From NCBI GenBank assembly GCA_019614645.1, contig JABWDB010000005.1, positions 15,861,001-15,925,000 of the forward strand: 64,000 nucleotides of DNA, in the 5' to 3' direction. Positions 13,625 to 28,500 of the stretch are shown here, piece by piece. This DNA comes from Stratiolaelaps scimitus. Taxonomy: Eukaryota; Arthropoda; Arachnida; Mesostigmata; Laelapidae. A model generated the notes under the pieces. It did no database searches and was not told where the DNA came from. It saw nothing but the letters and a program-made list of their open reading frames with translations. The translations under genes and the position numbers were made by a program. Position 1 is the first letter of the stretch; each line of letters begins with the position of its first letter.

Positions 13625-16600
13625 ATATTTACATCAGCCGAAAAAAATCATATTTCGTTCACTTCAAATTCGTTTGGTTCTGACTTTTTACCGACGAGCG
13701 CGTCCGCTAATGGCAAACGACAGCAGTGTGTTTTGTTTGTGCTGACATTTCTGATGATGATGATAAGAATCATGATGACGGTGGTGATGATTGGTTATTG
13801 ATTATATATTTTTTGCATATTAGCTATTGTCACGATGACACAATGATAACGGAGGGAAATAGCCTGAAAGAGAGAGAGAGAGAGAGGGGGGGAGGGGGGG
13901 TGGAGACAACGAGGGGAATTAGTGGATTTGGCCACGAAGTTGTTAATTCAAACGGTCCGACACACCCGTACGATATCCGCCAGCCAATTCGACACGAAAC
14001 ACCACATTTATTGACCCATCCGCACAGCTCCGCAACCATGAACGCTATAACGTACGTACTATTGTCATGTACACCAAGTAAACCTCTAGACACATAGGAC
14101 AGAACACGCTGGACGTCAGTACCAGGACACAGTTGTGGGCGGGGCGCAGCCAGCGCGCCGTCAAGAGTCGCTCCGGGTTTCTCCAGAGGCCCACCCAAGG
14201 CGTTATTTGTTGTCGGACAGGCCTTCAAGGGCAGGCGAGATTGCTATGGATAGTGATTAGAGACACTGACTGATGTGACTGATTGGAAAATGAAAAATGG
14301 CGATTTTGGTCACGTTTTGATTATTGTGGCCGTTATGGCCAACTGCTCTGCGCTGTGGTTGACCACTTGGCAATTGGCTCCGCCAGAGATGAATGCCGGA
14401 TTCGTGGATTTCCGCAATCGGGACAATGTCGAAAGGACCGTCGAATTATTGTATTGTTTCTGACGGGTAAGGCACGGTCAGGCCCTTGCAACTGTGTAGC
14501 GAGGCTGGCAGGCTCCAGGTTAGGTCAGGTTATGGATCGAGTGTGAAGCTCACAGGGAGAGGTTATCTGGAGGGGCTGGATGCGGCTGCGCAGAATCGAA
14601 TCAACTCTTAGGTAGCAAGATAATAATAATAATAATATGATATATAATAACTGAGCGTAACTGAAACAACCACACTACTACAATAACTATATTAATAATA
14701 ACAATTATTCAATATTAAAGATTACTGATTATATCTAACACTAACAATAATAATTATAATAGTATTAATGATATGATAATACTATATTGCATTATTATTA
14801 ATCTAAGATATTATTGAAGACTAAAGCTAGCCACCGCCTCCTTGAGGTATTTGTTATCTCTTTGGGTGGATTTAGGCACAGGTATCGCAATTATTTTCTT
14901 ACTCCTTGTTGATGTTGGGTTGTAGATACTACTTGAGAATTACTACTACTACTACTACTACTACCAATATTACTACATCTAATATTAATAATATAATGAT
15001 AATAATAATAATACTATATGAGACTATTATTATAGTAATTAATAATAATAACGTAATGATCATAATAATAACAACTATATAATGATGAAGGAAGAGGATA
15101 ACAATAAATAACAGTAATATTATAAGAATACTATTATTACTACCACCACTACTATCATAAATGATAACAATAATAATAACAATACCAATAATACTATGAT
15201 TAATTAAAAAACGCTAAAATAATACAGTAATAATAATAATTACATTGATAATGACAGCAACACTATATGTCGACTGACTTTGCTGAGCTCTGGGTATTCC
15301 CAAATAGGCCTGATTGAGAACTACCCTAACAGCACCAACTGAATGAACTGGTGGCGGTAAATTGTGGCAGGACATGTTGGTCTTTCGCCGAGCCTTGGTC
15401 CTGAACCACGTGCTTGTATCGAAACCGGGGGGCCCTTGTAATCTCGTTGTCTTGAGAGTTTATCGGATGAGGCTCCGCTCTCTTAGCCTCGTCTAACGTA
15501 TCGAGATCTTCGAGACGGTGGACAGCCACTACCCCAATCGCTCTGCAAGTAGTGGACGATAATAATAATAATAATATTAATAATGATAATTAGGAATGAT
15601 GGAGCACAGATGAGAGAAGGAAATTAAGCGGATATTACAAATCCGCTGACCCTAATAGACGCAGAGGTTGCTGAGTGGTTTCGTTGAAGACACCAGTACA
15701 GTAACCGCTGCAGAACACACGATATGACATGATTCACGAGATCGAGGATCGGTTGCGAGCAAATGATACGAAGATAATGACTAATTAGCTTGAACGAGAT
15801 GGCATGAATTGAACATTGCGACATTGAGAACACACATTGACAAAGAATTGCTAGATAGTTAGGGGGAACGTGTGTAAAAGTGGCAAATGCACACGAATGG
15901 AAAAACAAGCGATAGAGGGAAAGCAGGAAAGAGAGAGAACCACGATGGTCGAAGAAGAAGAGAGTGAAACGACTAATTAATGAAAGAAAATAGAAGGGAA
16001 AGAAAACCTTAACGAGAACTATTATAACTATAGTTACAAACTATTACAATGATTTTATTGTTGTCAGAAAACAACAGAGAGGGGGAGAGAGAGAGAGAGT
16101 TGAAACAGACATATATACATGAGTACACGAGAAAGCGCAAGACTTCATTGACATCAATAAGACGACAGGCAGACTCGCCAGTTCACGCATTATCAGGACA
16201 CGACATAGGATTTATGGATTTACGAACACGAAGGACACGGTTACAGTCGCATATGTGTTGACAGCGGTGATACACTTCTTATACAAGCCAGTCAAGGCCA
16301 CGGGACGAGGTGATCACATGCGACGGACGACGCTGCGTATGGACGACGACGAGGGGTTCGGCAGCAACAACAACAACAACGCAAAGAACCGGGAAGGCAC
16401 CTGCAACTAAGCACCGAGGACTTCTTGAGACTATGACGGGCGGATGGGAAGATTTGATGGGGCTGAAGGGCGGCGGTGGCCAGGTATAGAAGACTAGGAA
16501 GGCGATGAAAGTAATGACACCAGGGGTGGCATAAATCGATCTGCAAGGAACTAATGATAGCATAGTCAAGTGATGTAGTGATGTGTTTATTCTCCGACGT

Positions 16601-19600
16601 GGATTGATTAAATTGCGAGATAAGCAGAGAGCGACACTGCAGAAGGCATAATCGCTCACGAAATGCACGCAGCAAAATGACGATGGCTCGAGTTGCCACA
16701 GTCAGGGGGGGGCAATGGGGTCAGTCACGCCAGTGGTCTCTGCTGTTATGTCGCGCTCATTCGTGAGATGAAATCTTTTGCTGATGATTAATAATGTCCT
16801 CCAGGTTCACGGGTGTTCAGTTTGATAGGTGATCCAACGGAGCGGAGCGTCAGATGTATCAACGATCCGAATCGCGGGGAGAGAGAGAGAGAGAGAGAAG
16901 TCAAAAGCGAAAATGGGTAAATGACTGGGGCCGTTTTTAAGGCATCACATATCGCCTACTTGAATGGGCAGATCAATAGCACCCGCCTTAAAGGGAGGGT
17001 ATGTCGTCACCTATGGTGTTGACGGTGGACGAAATACATCACAAGTACATTGCTGATGGCGATGCTGCTGGTTTTGTAGACATTTTTTTTGCCATTACAG
17101 TATTCTGTTTTTCAATGAAATCATTGCATAAGAATTGTAGAAGATGTGAACGTGACAAAAGCTGAAAAACGAGAGGCACGGAAACAGCTGACTTTAACAT
17201 TAACAGGTGAACTCGAGAAAGAATGAGTGGAATATAGCAAATAGTGAACTGCGGTGAGAGAGATCTTCCGAAGCGAGCAACAAGGGGAAGCATAGGGCGT
17301 AGAACTTTATATATATATATTAGATATTATGTTCTCCATTTGAAGGTTGCAATGTGAGCGCCGAGTTTTGACGTCGCCGTCAGATACGCTTTAATTACTT
17401 ACCAGCAGATTATTCAAGATCGACAGCCGCGGGTATTGTGCAAGCTTACGAACGAAAGCGGAAGCTGGGCAGTTCAGAGCGACTCTTTGAAAATGATGAA
17501 TCCGATCGATTTTGTGTGCTGACAAAGGCGACGTATATGTGTGAACGCTGCAAATTATGAGACTAACTGTACGAGCTCAAGTGTTTGGCGAACTGAGTTC
17601 GATTATGGGTTATTGCACCGACGAAACTCGATTTTGTTACTCAATACGCGCCAGCCGCATAGAAATGGTGCCGAACGCATTTTACTAATATATAAACAGA
17701 TCTGAGCGAAACGCCCGCCAGCGTTAGCGTGTACACCCTCCCGTCAATGTACATATCTCGACGGTAGGGAGCAGCTAACAAGCGTTCGCTACGCGACCTA
17801 GAGGTCAGCCGTCACAGGTGGAGATTGCTGCGGTATGCCTTCGATATCTGCTAACCTAGAGAGAGAACTCGAAGCGCCAGGGATGGCGAAGTGCGTGGAA
17901 CGGCGGACCGGTGAGCGGGGTGAACGCGATCGTGATCAGCTACAAGGGGAGTTGATTACCGCAGAAGACAGCCACGCATTCGCACACCATGCGTTTGGCT
18001 TGCGTTTGAAACCCTCTCGATGTGGCGATTTGCTTAACTCTGCTATCGGATCGTCGGGTGGTAACCGCGTGCTGCCGCTCTTCCTTGAGTACGTTTCGCT
18101 TCTGGAAAAGGCAACTGAAGCCCAACCGGAATCTTAGCAGTTTCGGTGGTTGTGCGCACAGTGGCTTGACAATAGCTCCGGGTCGCTCCGGGTAATAAGC
18201 TGAGACGTGATCAGGCGCGGCCCGTTCGTTTCAACGACAGATTCTCACCTTGAGCATTCATAGGCACCGTAAGCGACATGATTCTCCGTGTGGCGAACTT
18301 GTTTTCCGAGCAAAAAAAAAACAGGACATGGATCGAACTAACTGTTGTTAACTTTAATCAAAGTTAAAACTCTCTAAAGAACTTCTAGTATGATGTTTAG
18401 TAGAGCCCTCGAAGATTTACAATTGGAATCCTTCCTCCTTCTCTTTGTGCACCTTGATAAAATGCTGAAAATTGTTCGAGCCTGTGTTTCTCAGGCAGGT
18501 TATTGCTCGCCGCCTATCTCTCGCATCTTTGCCCGCTCTTCACCTCACCCTGCGCCTTGTGGATTATGATTTCGACGATCAAGCAGCGATCCACTTACTG
18601 CAGGTCGTACATTAGTTGAACATCTCTCCAAGGCAACGGTCAGTGACCTAGCACGTCGGAGCATAGATGAGAGACAAAACGATACCCGAACATGAACGAA
18701 TAAATGGATCACCTAAAAAAAATAAAAGTGAAGGCTTTAATTTTATCTCAATGGCCTATCGCTTACAATTGCGGGTTGCGGTGACTTGGAAATCATCGAG
18801 ACTACGGAACGGGACTATTCGCAGTCAAGAACGAGCGATGGAACAGTAGATAGTGATATATACATATATATATATATAAAGGGAGATATTGCGCGGTCTA
18901 GAGAACACTCCGATGATTCAGATATGTAACCTATAAGTAAACTCAACTGCTGATCGAGAAAGCAGCCGCGCAAAGATTCCCTAATCAACCGAAACGCAAC
19001 ACGCCTATTACAATGGCAACAGCAGCAGCCACAACAATAGTTAGGATAGGCGCAGAGTCGACAAAACCAGCAGCAACAAACAACCATAGAATGAATAGAA
19101 TTTCGTGCCGGGGAACGACAACAATCTGACGACATCAGCCACAAAGATGACCACGGCGTCGACGAGAACCAATAACTAAAAAAGATAAAGGGTGTCATCA
19201 AAATGATGATTTGACCATAGGGACTACGATGCGCGAGGAGATCAATGCCGCAAAATAATGAGAGAGAATGACAACTCAAAACGGTGAGAGCTGAATTATG
19301 AATCGATCAATTGATTGTATAACAATAAATAGATGCACATGGTGACAGCTGGTGGGAAGTAGGTGGACGAGATTTGAAAAGTGACCGTGTTCAGGACGCT
19401 CGCAAAAACACCATCGACGGATTGGACGTTCGAGATGTGAGCTATCGTATGACGGCGTCGCAACGGCGATGATTATTACTCGCGATAAATTATAATATAT
19501 ATATGAGTACACCCACGTACAGAGGTGTACGAAGTGACGTGCGAAGCAGAGCAAAGATGAGCGGTTCATATGAGAACGGAGTATACAGTGTGATGGTTGG

Positions 19601-19772
19601 ACCCATCCGCGCGTTGGCGAGTGCGTGCAAGAGTTGGGGTGCAGTCGGATGGGGGAATAGACTGTGGTTACGGAGGGCTGGAGAGAAGATGCGCAACCGG
19701 CCGACAGCAGCCAACGCGGCGAGCTCATACGGCCGACGCTAAATTACGCACCGTAAATACATACATATATAC

Positions 19773-19821
<49 letters not shown>

Positions 19822-20160
19822 CATACATATACATTCAAAAATATATACAATTATAGACATTTAAACACACGATGAAATGAAGCGAATGTAAACAGTCACG
19901 TATACGCTACATATACATATATAGAAACGAGTACACCTACATTCGCACACAGGACACACTCGAACGACACAGGCAAACAGACAGACAGACCTACAGAGAG
20001 AGAGAGAGAGAGAGAGACAGGCATCATAATGAATAGAGAGAAAGCAAAACAAACAGGATTGAGGGGGCCGAGAACAAGGTCGAAAAAATGGATATGCGCG
20101 CGAAGGAGAGAGAGAGAGAGAGAGAAAGAGAGAATTGAGAAAAAACCACCACAGTGCCGA
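13625..20160. other. Repeat-rich DNA with one low-repeat block
   Basis: Trinucleotide repeats (AAT, ACT) dominate 14620-15250 and TA/GA runs recur around 18850-20130. The block 17340-18660 is largely free of simple repeats and contains a plus-strand open frame of 100 codons (17835-18137) with no recognisable motif. I do not call it a gene. Confidence 0.4.
19777..19818. repeat. (TA)n microsatellite
   Basis: A long TA run with flanking degenerate TACATA repeats. Confidence 0.85.
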
Positions 20161-23100
20161 TTACATCATATGAGGAGAGAATATGAATACGATATTATTG
20201 AATAATCTCACCATAATTTGCCTATTACTAGTAGTATCTGTTAATAATTAAATAAATACTTAAACAATAAGTAAAATTCAACTGCTCGAGTGATCTTCAT
20301 TGGTTGCCATACAATGTATTTGCATAGGGATTTGCAGGACGTAACGCCGTTCAGTGGGGGAATATATATGTTTGTGTAGCATAGCAATTTAGGTTTGCCG
20401 TTTATAGCGTCATTGTATAATGTTATGGTATAACGCGTACACAACGAGTGAGTGGAAATTCTACGCGAGAATGGAATCCAGTTTTCGATGTCTCTATGTA
20501 TCTTGAAAGTTGTGACTCCTTTATACGAACAAGTTAATGGGCTCGTTCTCCGGCAATCTTATAACGCAGTCTCGCTATGTAGGTAGATTTATGTTCTTCA
20601 ACAGATATGTTGGTGATGTTTTCAACAGATATGTTTTTCAACAGCGTCGACTTTTTCTATGGAAATGGTTGAAAGTGCCTTTTAAAACTGTGCAAAATGA
20701 GATGATATGTTTTGTTTGGTAAAAATATGTATAACAATATTTGCTTATGTCTTATAGATAAAGCTAAAAGGAGTTTCGCTGAATTTGAGATAGGTACTCG
20801 GAGGAAATTAAAATTGTCGCGCCCTCTTCCGTTGAGAAACATCTACCTTAATAAAGGGAGAACTTAGCATGAATCTGACCTTTGGACTAAATACGTCCCG
20901 GAAAACGGACGTCTGTTCGTACACATATTTTTGTCCAAAAAGCTCACCATTTTTGAAGTCAATTGAATAAAGTTGAGTGAATGCCGATTCCCTTAGGAAG
21001 CCACACGACCTTATATAAAGCTAAACCTGAGACATGACGTTTTCAAAGATAACCATTTGAAATTTTCTTCTCGAAATGCCGAAGCCAATTTGGTTCGAGC
21101 GCAGGTAAACGAAGAAGACATCCGATATGGAAGGTAACATTGATATTGATTGACCACAGACTGGAAGCATTTTAATTTTCAGCACACATCTGATGGAAAC
21201 GCTTGCTACGTAAAGGAGACACGTTGAGTGGGAAATAGAGCAAAAAAAGGCAAGTTTACTAATTCCCTTAAAAGAAAACTACTGCTAAGCAATCTCTTTT
21301 GTGTCACGAATGTCCGGTTCAACCAAGGAATTGTACAAGGTGATCGAATGGTTATTCGACAGAATACTACATTAGTGCAATGTAAATGCTAGTAGATAAT
21401 GCCACTACAATATACATAGAATATATATATATATACGGCATATATGGGATATTTTCTTATATTTATTATTTATTTACTACCATTTTCATTATGAATTTAG
21501 CGTTGCAATGTGATACAGAAGGGCATCATTTTGAATGATCATCACTCCGCGCACTATTCGTTTGTAGTCACTGATCCAAATAATGATGTCGCAACGAAAC
21601 ACAGGTGAAAAACAGACCTGGGAAGTCCGGATACGTTTGTTGGTTTCTAAGAAAGTGTCTCATTTATTACTCAGAATATTGACTATGTCGTATAATTTTT
21701 GGAGTTGCGGTTTAAGTGCAGGGGAAGTACATCACCATTACCTTCGGCTGGTGTAAGCTAAAAAAAAACACGTTTTCTGTTCTATGAGAAGGAACACACC
21801 CTCTTAAGAAAAGTTCATTTGAATTAATTAATGGTTTTCACTTTGTCTACTGCCCAAACGAGCGAGATCGAAAGCTGAAAGAAATCCTTCAAGTGTGTCC
21901 CATAGAGTTTTCTTGTCAAGATGCCTTTCGTGACAATTATACGGTGAGACGTTGCCAGTAGGGCGGATTCCTTCGCAGGCTGGCTCCTCTCCCCAAAGGG
22001 AAACACCGCTTTTATAGACGCCGCAGGTCTAGCTTGCTTTCACTATCATCAGTCAACAGTATATGTCACTAACAAAGTCAACAGTTATTATTGCAGTATT
22101 ATCAGTCAACATTGGATAGATTGATGAGACCCGAAGATTTGGCAGAAGCTCGTTTGGATAGAGCCCTTAATAATCGTGTGTGGATTATCGGAGTAATCTA
22201 TCATACTTAAATTTTAGGACACACAAACGTCTCTCGAGATCAATGCAGTGCCCATGAACAGCACGCTAATGCCCTGCAATGCGCAAGTACCCACTCAACC
22301 ACTCACTTGTTACAGATTAAGCGTTGGCATCTGGGCTAAAATTTTTAATAGGACCTACAAAGGAATCTGCCATCCGTTTATCGAATGGGTATATATTTAC
22401 GTAAAAATTGACAAGAATAGTCGAAATCGTCACAGATGTGGATGTGAGGATTTCTAACAAAAGCAGAATGCATGCGTGAACTTCTCGCACGGTATCAATT
22501 TTGACGAAGGCCTCAAAAGGCCACTGAATTGGAAGATCACTTCGTGCTGCTGAAACGAGATAAGACGACACTCCGAACCATTAATTGTGATTGCCAATTA
22601 TCCAACTGCCTCACAATCAGCATAGAGTCTAGGTGTTCCTTTCTAAAATACTGCCAGCCAACTTTAATACTAGGAATCCAAATATAAGCACCCCAATATA
22701 TATTCTTTAGTGGGTTTACCTATGATTGAAGTTATTTCATTGAAGTTATTTATTATTCGTGTAGTTTAGGTAACAGTTGTACCTCGTAAACGTGTATTAA
22801 TAATGAAGGAGAGCATCACATTAACCAAAATGTAAATGACACTCCACCGCCCCGGTCTCCTAGCTTCCCCAAAAGATAGTGTTGCCTCTTTGTATATCCA
22901 GTAAAAGTGTTTGCATTAAATATTCTCCTTCACGCGGATCTCCTATAACCTAAGAGACATATAGATATGATAGATATATATATATATATTTCAGCAGATA
23001 TGTACTCATTGATACTTTAATCACACATACATCCGGTACGAACATCCACTTACACCGGACGAGGGACAACAATGGGTATGTATTAAATATTATACACACC

Positions 23101-25580
23101 CATTGTTACATTTGTGTCATATCATGCCATTGAGTGGTCGTGAATTGTTCCGCTGTATTCTGCCCGGCGAAGTGGCCGCCGGCCAGTCGGCACGAGACAA
23201 TAATCATACTTCATCCAATGAAAGTGAAAATAGTGCAGAAATCGCCTTTTATTCCAGAGAGCATATATAGATTGTAAATAATAATAATGATAATAATAAT
23301 AATAATTAATAATAAACATAATAATAATAGCATATATAGCATACATATATTGTGCAAAGGACACGAACGTGTCCGAGAAAGACTACAAGTAGCATATTTT
23401 TGACGTATCTGATTTGTCATGCTGCTCCCTGTTGATAGCGGTGTTTGGGTATCATCGTTTGGGCAGACTTCGATCTTTTCCCTTCGTTTCGGATAGGGTA
23501 AGGATTGGTTATGTGTTAATTGAAGAGAATCAATGAAGAAAAACCTTTTTAGAGAAAAAAATCCAGGATTCGTACGAGCGTCTCTATTCGGGATGTTTCT
23601 GTCTCGGCGGATGGCTTGTCCCTGGGATCGCGGCCTAGCTCATCTTAATCTAAGCCGACGCGTTCACTGGAACCCATTTGAGTATATTATACCTATTATC
23701 CATCTTTGATGGATCATATTGGTTCACAGCGAATGACATGGTGACCTACAGTAATATTCCGTTTTCTTCAAGGATGATTGTACGATAAAGTTCGTTTTTA
23801 TCATACGACCAAGTGGCGGGGGTCGGCAAGGGGTAGAGAAGTACCTTCGCGAGGGTACTCAAAACACACTATTGTTTGCTATGATGCTATTCGTTGCATA
23901 TAGACGATGAAGATGGGCAGTCGTTAAGAAGACTCGGCACTGCCATTGCGTCCATTGCAGCTGAGTGAATCAAGACATTGAAGTGTTCCCCTCATCGACG
24001 ACACCTCAGTCTGAATCATGCGTCGTAACGCGTGCAAATTTCATCATGGTTTGAAGACTGCGTCTGAGTCGGCCAGAGAACCACTATGTAGACTTCACCG
24101 ATAATGTAACTTATTCTGTAAACGCGTTTGTCCGAATTATTCTATAACCAGTAATACCAACGGAGCATGCCAATGTGCAGGTCCAGAGCTTGCGCCGATG
24201 GCTCGAAGAACTAACAATATTCGAGCAGTGTTTTTGTATAATCCAGAAACGCCGAGCACGTTTCTTAAGGTTCAAAAAACTGGACACTCCTAATACGGTA
24301 TGACAAGTCTTCGAACGCTACATACGCGGAGAGACAAAGAAGTTTAAATCAGATCTTTGAGATTTTTCATAATTTCAATAAAAAACGTTCACCCATGCTA
24401 ACTATATATTTTATAAAAAAAAAGTATATGATATTATAGAACTCGAGAGGTAAAGCAGTAAAGACATTAGCGAGTGTCACGTCGACCATTAGTTTCAACA
24501 AAGTCAGCCTTTGTCTCTTATCGCAAAAATTACGCGCAGCTTTTCCAGAACGTATTATCACTGAGTTAACTGAGCTCACCGCTGTCGTTCACCGATAGAT
24601 TCCTTCTCATTGTTCCGTCTACGAAGAAACGCCATGTAAAGGCCATGAATTGTCGGAAAGCGGAATATCCTCGTGAGGTCTTCGAGACATATTGGTGTAA
24701 AAGTAAATGTTCCGGACTGACGCTCAGCGGACATTTAGCTCAGTCCACGGCACCGCGTTCGATCTTGCTTCATAAGACGGACGTCCTTAAATGCAAATGT
24801 TCCAGGAGGGGGGTATTTGGAAGAAATATTGTGGGAGAGCGGTGATGTTAGCGGGAATATTCGTCTATTGGGTGGATGCTGTACCGAGGTCATATTTTTG
24901 ACAGCGACAGAAGCCGGAGTTGGCCTCTGGTTTGAAAGCGGCTTCAAATTCCTCCGCGCTATAATTCCATATAACGGACAGTCGTTTGTAGAGCATACAA
25001 CAGAGAGGCTAGAACAAACCTAAGTACAATTCTATGCCAAAACGAACACGCTTGCACACCTTATTCGCTTGCTTAGACGGGCAAACCCCATCAATGTACA
25101 TACGTGTCGTGTAGATAACGTCAAATCTGGCCTACTCTCGTGGAAAAAAATGGTATAAAAAGTTTGATTTGATCAAACAACCAATTATTTCATATTTAAA
25201 AAAGGGTTTAACAAGGTATTTCATTTTAGGACCTCTGATACCATCAGTCCTTCTTGCATAAGGCACATTTGGGCGTTTGTCAAGGACTGCGAGTTTTGCT
25301 ACCCTCGCTATTGCTCAGCCATATTAGTCGTGGTCTTATTTAATTCATATGCTTTGTTTTCAATAATGAACCATCGGTGAGGATTGGGTGGTTGGACCCG
25401 CTAAGCATTATAATAACTTGATGATGATAGTGAATTAATAATACTATAACACGAAACAGTTTACACTGTTGCCGCAAATCTTTGTCTCTAGTATATGGCA
25501 TATCTTTCTTGTAACAATAATGAGAATATCTTCGGATGAAGTTAAGCGTAAGCAGATTGCAACAACAGTCCACATAATAT
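20161..25580. other. AT-rich region without a recognised gene
   Basis: No exon could be supported. It holds a threefold short repeat around TTCAACAGATATG (about 20597-20644), a near-perfect 16-bp inverted repeat (23068-23083 with 23092-23107) and one copy of a short dispersed repeat (24492-24550). The codon-like stretch near 22124-22210 is open, but nothing around it supports a gene. Confidence 0.4.
24492..24550 (+). repeat. Dispersed repeat, copy 1
   Basis: Shares a diverged block beginning TTCAACAAAG with 26122-26192, in the same orientation. In one plus-strand frame both copies give similar short peptides (pattern FNK.SL..LS.KL), so this may be a decayed transposon coding fragment. The family is not recognised. 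Confidence 0.45.
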
Positions 25581-25590
25581 ATTATAATAA

Positions 25591-28500
25591 TTAAAAGAAG
25601 CTTGACATAATAGTAGCAACAACCTCATTTGGGGTGACAGAATCAAGCACATCGCCCCTACGAGATTTCTCCCAGCTCCATGATGATCGGCGTCGAGCCG
25701 TCGGGTCCCGCTAAAGATCGTTCGATTTCGCGCAGTCACATTAGTTCAGCCTGTTCATCATATCTATCCCGTTGAAGTTTGCTCTGTAGGGGTAGCAGGA
25801 GTAGTGACCGGTTAGAGTTGGATAAATTAGCCCTAATAAACGAATTTCAGGTCTATGCGTACAAATGACGACTAGGTTGTTTGGACTCGTTCATCAACTA
25901 GCGATACGTAGTACAGTGCAGTGAACGTATATTTTTGATCGTAGTTGATCCGAATCTACGCTCAGGAAACATGAACAAAATATGGTAAAATGGACAATAT
26001 TGAAAAAACGAACCATTTTTTTCTGGCCCTTTAGTGCAACGAATCGAAACAACCCTGCTGGTCTTCGTGGATAGGATTCACGAAAAAAGTGTACACACGC
26101 CATTGATGTCACTGTATAATAGGTTCAACAAAGCCAGCCTTCGTTACTTATCTCGAAAATTATGGACAGCTCTTCCCGGAATAGATTCCTGTTCTCACAC
26201 GAAGACGCGCCGCTGAGAGTAATAAAATATAGTGCACAATGAAATGAACAACAAGCCGGCAGAGTTTGTGCAACGCCGGTCGACGATCATGGCTCACCTC
26301 AAGAAATGCTTTCTTCTTTAATAATACCGCTTCTTTTTTGCGTCTTTCATATGCCTCTTCGTCCAATTGCGTGCAGATGCGGCGGCATTCACTGATCACT
26401 CCCTGTAGAGTCTCGTACCTGCGCTCAGAAGGAAAACCCACTAATGAGTAGGAATCATTGCAGAGTGCCGCTTGATTCACCGGAATTACTTCCGGATCCT
26501 CTCACGCCAGGGACGCCTAGGTGAACCTGACCAATCTACTAACGAAATAGTATCCTGTCACAAATATAAGCGATATTCCTCCGGGCTGCCGCCAAATCAA
26601 ATCGAGCCGAACAAAAATGCTGTCTAACCCTGTGTCAGTTCGTGTCTGTTGAGTGTTGATTAGTAAGCAAGCGTCAAGGATAGACCTGCAACCACCGTAG
26701 GGCTTTGTGGACGCATACGGTCAGTGGTGCACCATAAGAGTTAGATGAATAACTGTATTGGGCGTATTTTAATAGAATCCGGGTTCTTCAGGAATTTCCC
26801 ACCGAACATTATACAGATTGTCAAGCAAGCTCAATAAAATTGGGTGAAAACTCTTCCATTAGTTTTCTCTGTGGATTCTCTGCGGAGAATTACTGTCTCG
26901 GAACGTCATGGGGATGAGTGATTTTTTAAACATTTTGTATGTATACCCACAAGCGCACGTTGGTCTCGAGTTCCGCCTGCCTCCGTATGATTAGCTTCCA
27001 CACCTCAGTCCACGTATCATGGGCGTCTTTCATATCGTCTGTAAGCGGGCTATGGACGAGAACAAACAAACAAAAATAGTCAATAAACAAGTCCATAGCG
27101 TGGCACATTGCTGTACAAAAGGTAACTATCAGCACGTTTGAGTGTAGCTCTAGTAAAACTGCAGTTTTCTAAATAAAACAATAACAAACAGCTATATTTG
27201 TTACCATTGCATACCTACATAAGCACTCATTTCATTGTGGTTGAATTCACAATTTGAATTCAACCATTCAAATTGTGGTTTATTTATGGGACTGTGGTTT
27301 TTTACAACGCTTGAGTTCTGGTTAAAAAAGTATGAAAGAGGATTAGTAAATCACGGCGTAAGCAAGTACAGTGAGTTTGTCAGAAAGAAACAACAAAGAC
27401 ACTGTGCTGTGCAGCGTAAATACCATTGGTCACTCATTGACATGTCCTCGCTCAGGACAATTCCTAGATCCTTAAAGGAATGGGGTCCAGCTTTGATGAA
27501 GCCTTCGAGTTCCGCTCCTTTACGCTGCTCATCTTCGAGCTGTTCCTTTGTCCTGGCGTTCCGAAGTCTTTCTCTTGTAGCCTCAGCTGCCACTTCCTAG
27601 AAGGACAGAGTGTATGAGGGCTTTGTCGGTTACACTGACCGGCAGGCATAAATAATGCAAGATTATCATCACATGGCGATTCACCTGGCGCACAATTACC
27701 ACTCAGTTGTCGTTGCTGGAGATAGCTAGATTGTTCATTGCCTATCACTAATACTGTCACCACTTACCCTAAGTTTATCCTGGACGATACGTCGCTCCTG
27801 AGTAAACCACTCAGCCAGCTTCCTCACCTCGCGAAGCTCCTCTGTAACCTATAGCATTGGTTTTTTGTTATGAATATAATTGCCGGGCAACGGGTAAGTA
27901 AGTACACTCTAAGCGAACTCTGACGAAAATAACCTCCTAAGAACAAATACAACCAAAAGCCACAGTTAGCGCGTCTAGTATACGTGAAGTATGATCGATT
28001 CAGACGGTGGGGCCTTACTTCACGGTCCTTCTTGGAAAGAACCCTCTTGTCTGCGAGAAGATCAGTTCTCTCCTCGGTCAGTTGTTCTGTTAATTTTTCA
28101 GCATCCTTCAGCTGTTGTACAGACTCAGTATACGTCTCACGCAGCTAGGGGAAGATATCATAGAATATTGCTAATTAGCGCCTGCCGGAACATTGAAATT
28201 CATTATGAGCCTCTATTTCTCCCGAAAGCCACTGTGTACTATATGAAATAGCGTATGTGACTATTAGAAAGATTGGGCTATTGTATAAAGTGAAAATCAT
28301 GACGCGCCGTCATGACCGTATATGATGAAATCGAACGACAGACACACGATGGTCTTACAGCATTATACTTAGACAATTTATACAACAAATAATTACAATC
28401 CTAAAAAACTGTCTCCTATTTGTGGCTGACACTACTTACCTGCTCAATTTCAAGCAGCAGCGTTTGTTTTGCCAGATGAGACTCGAACTGCTCCCGAATA

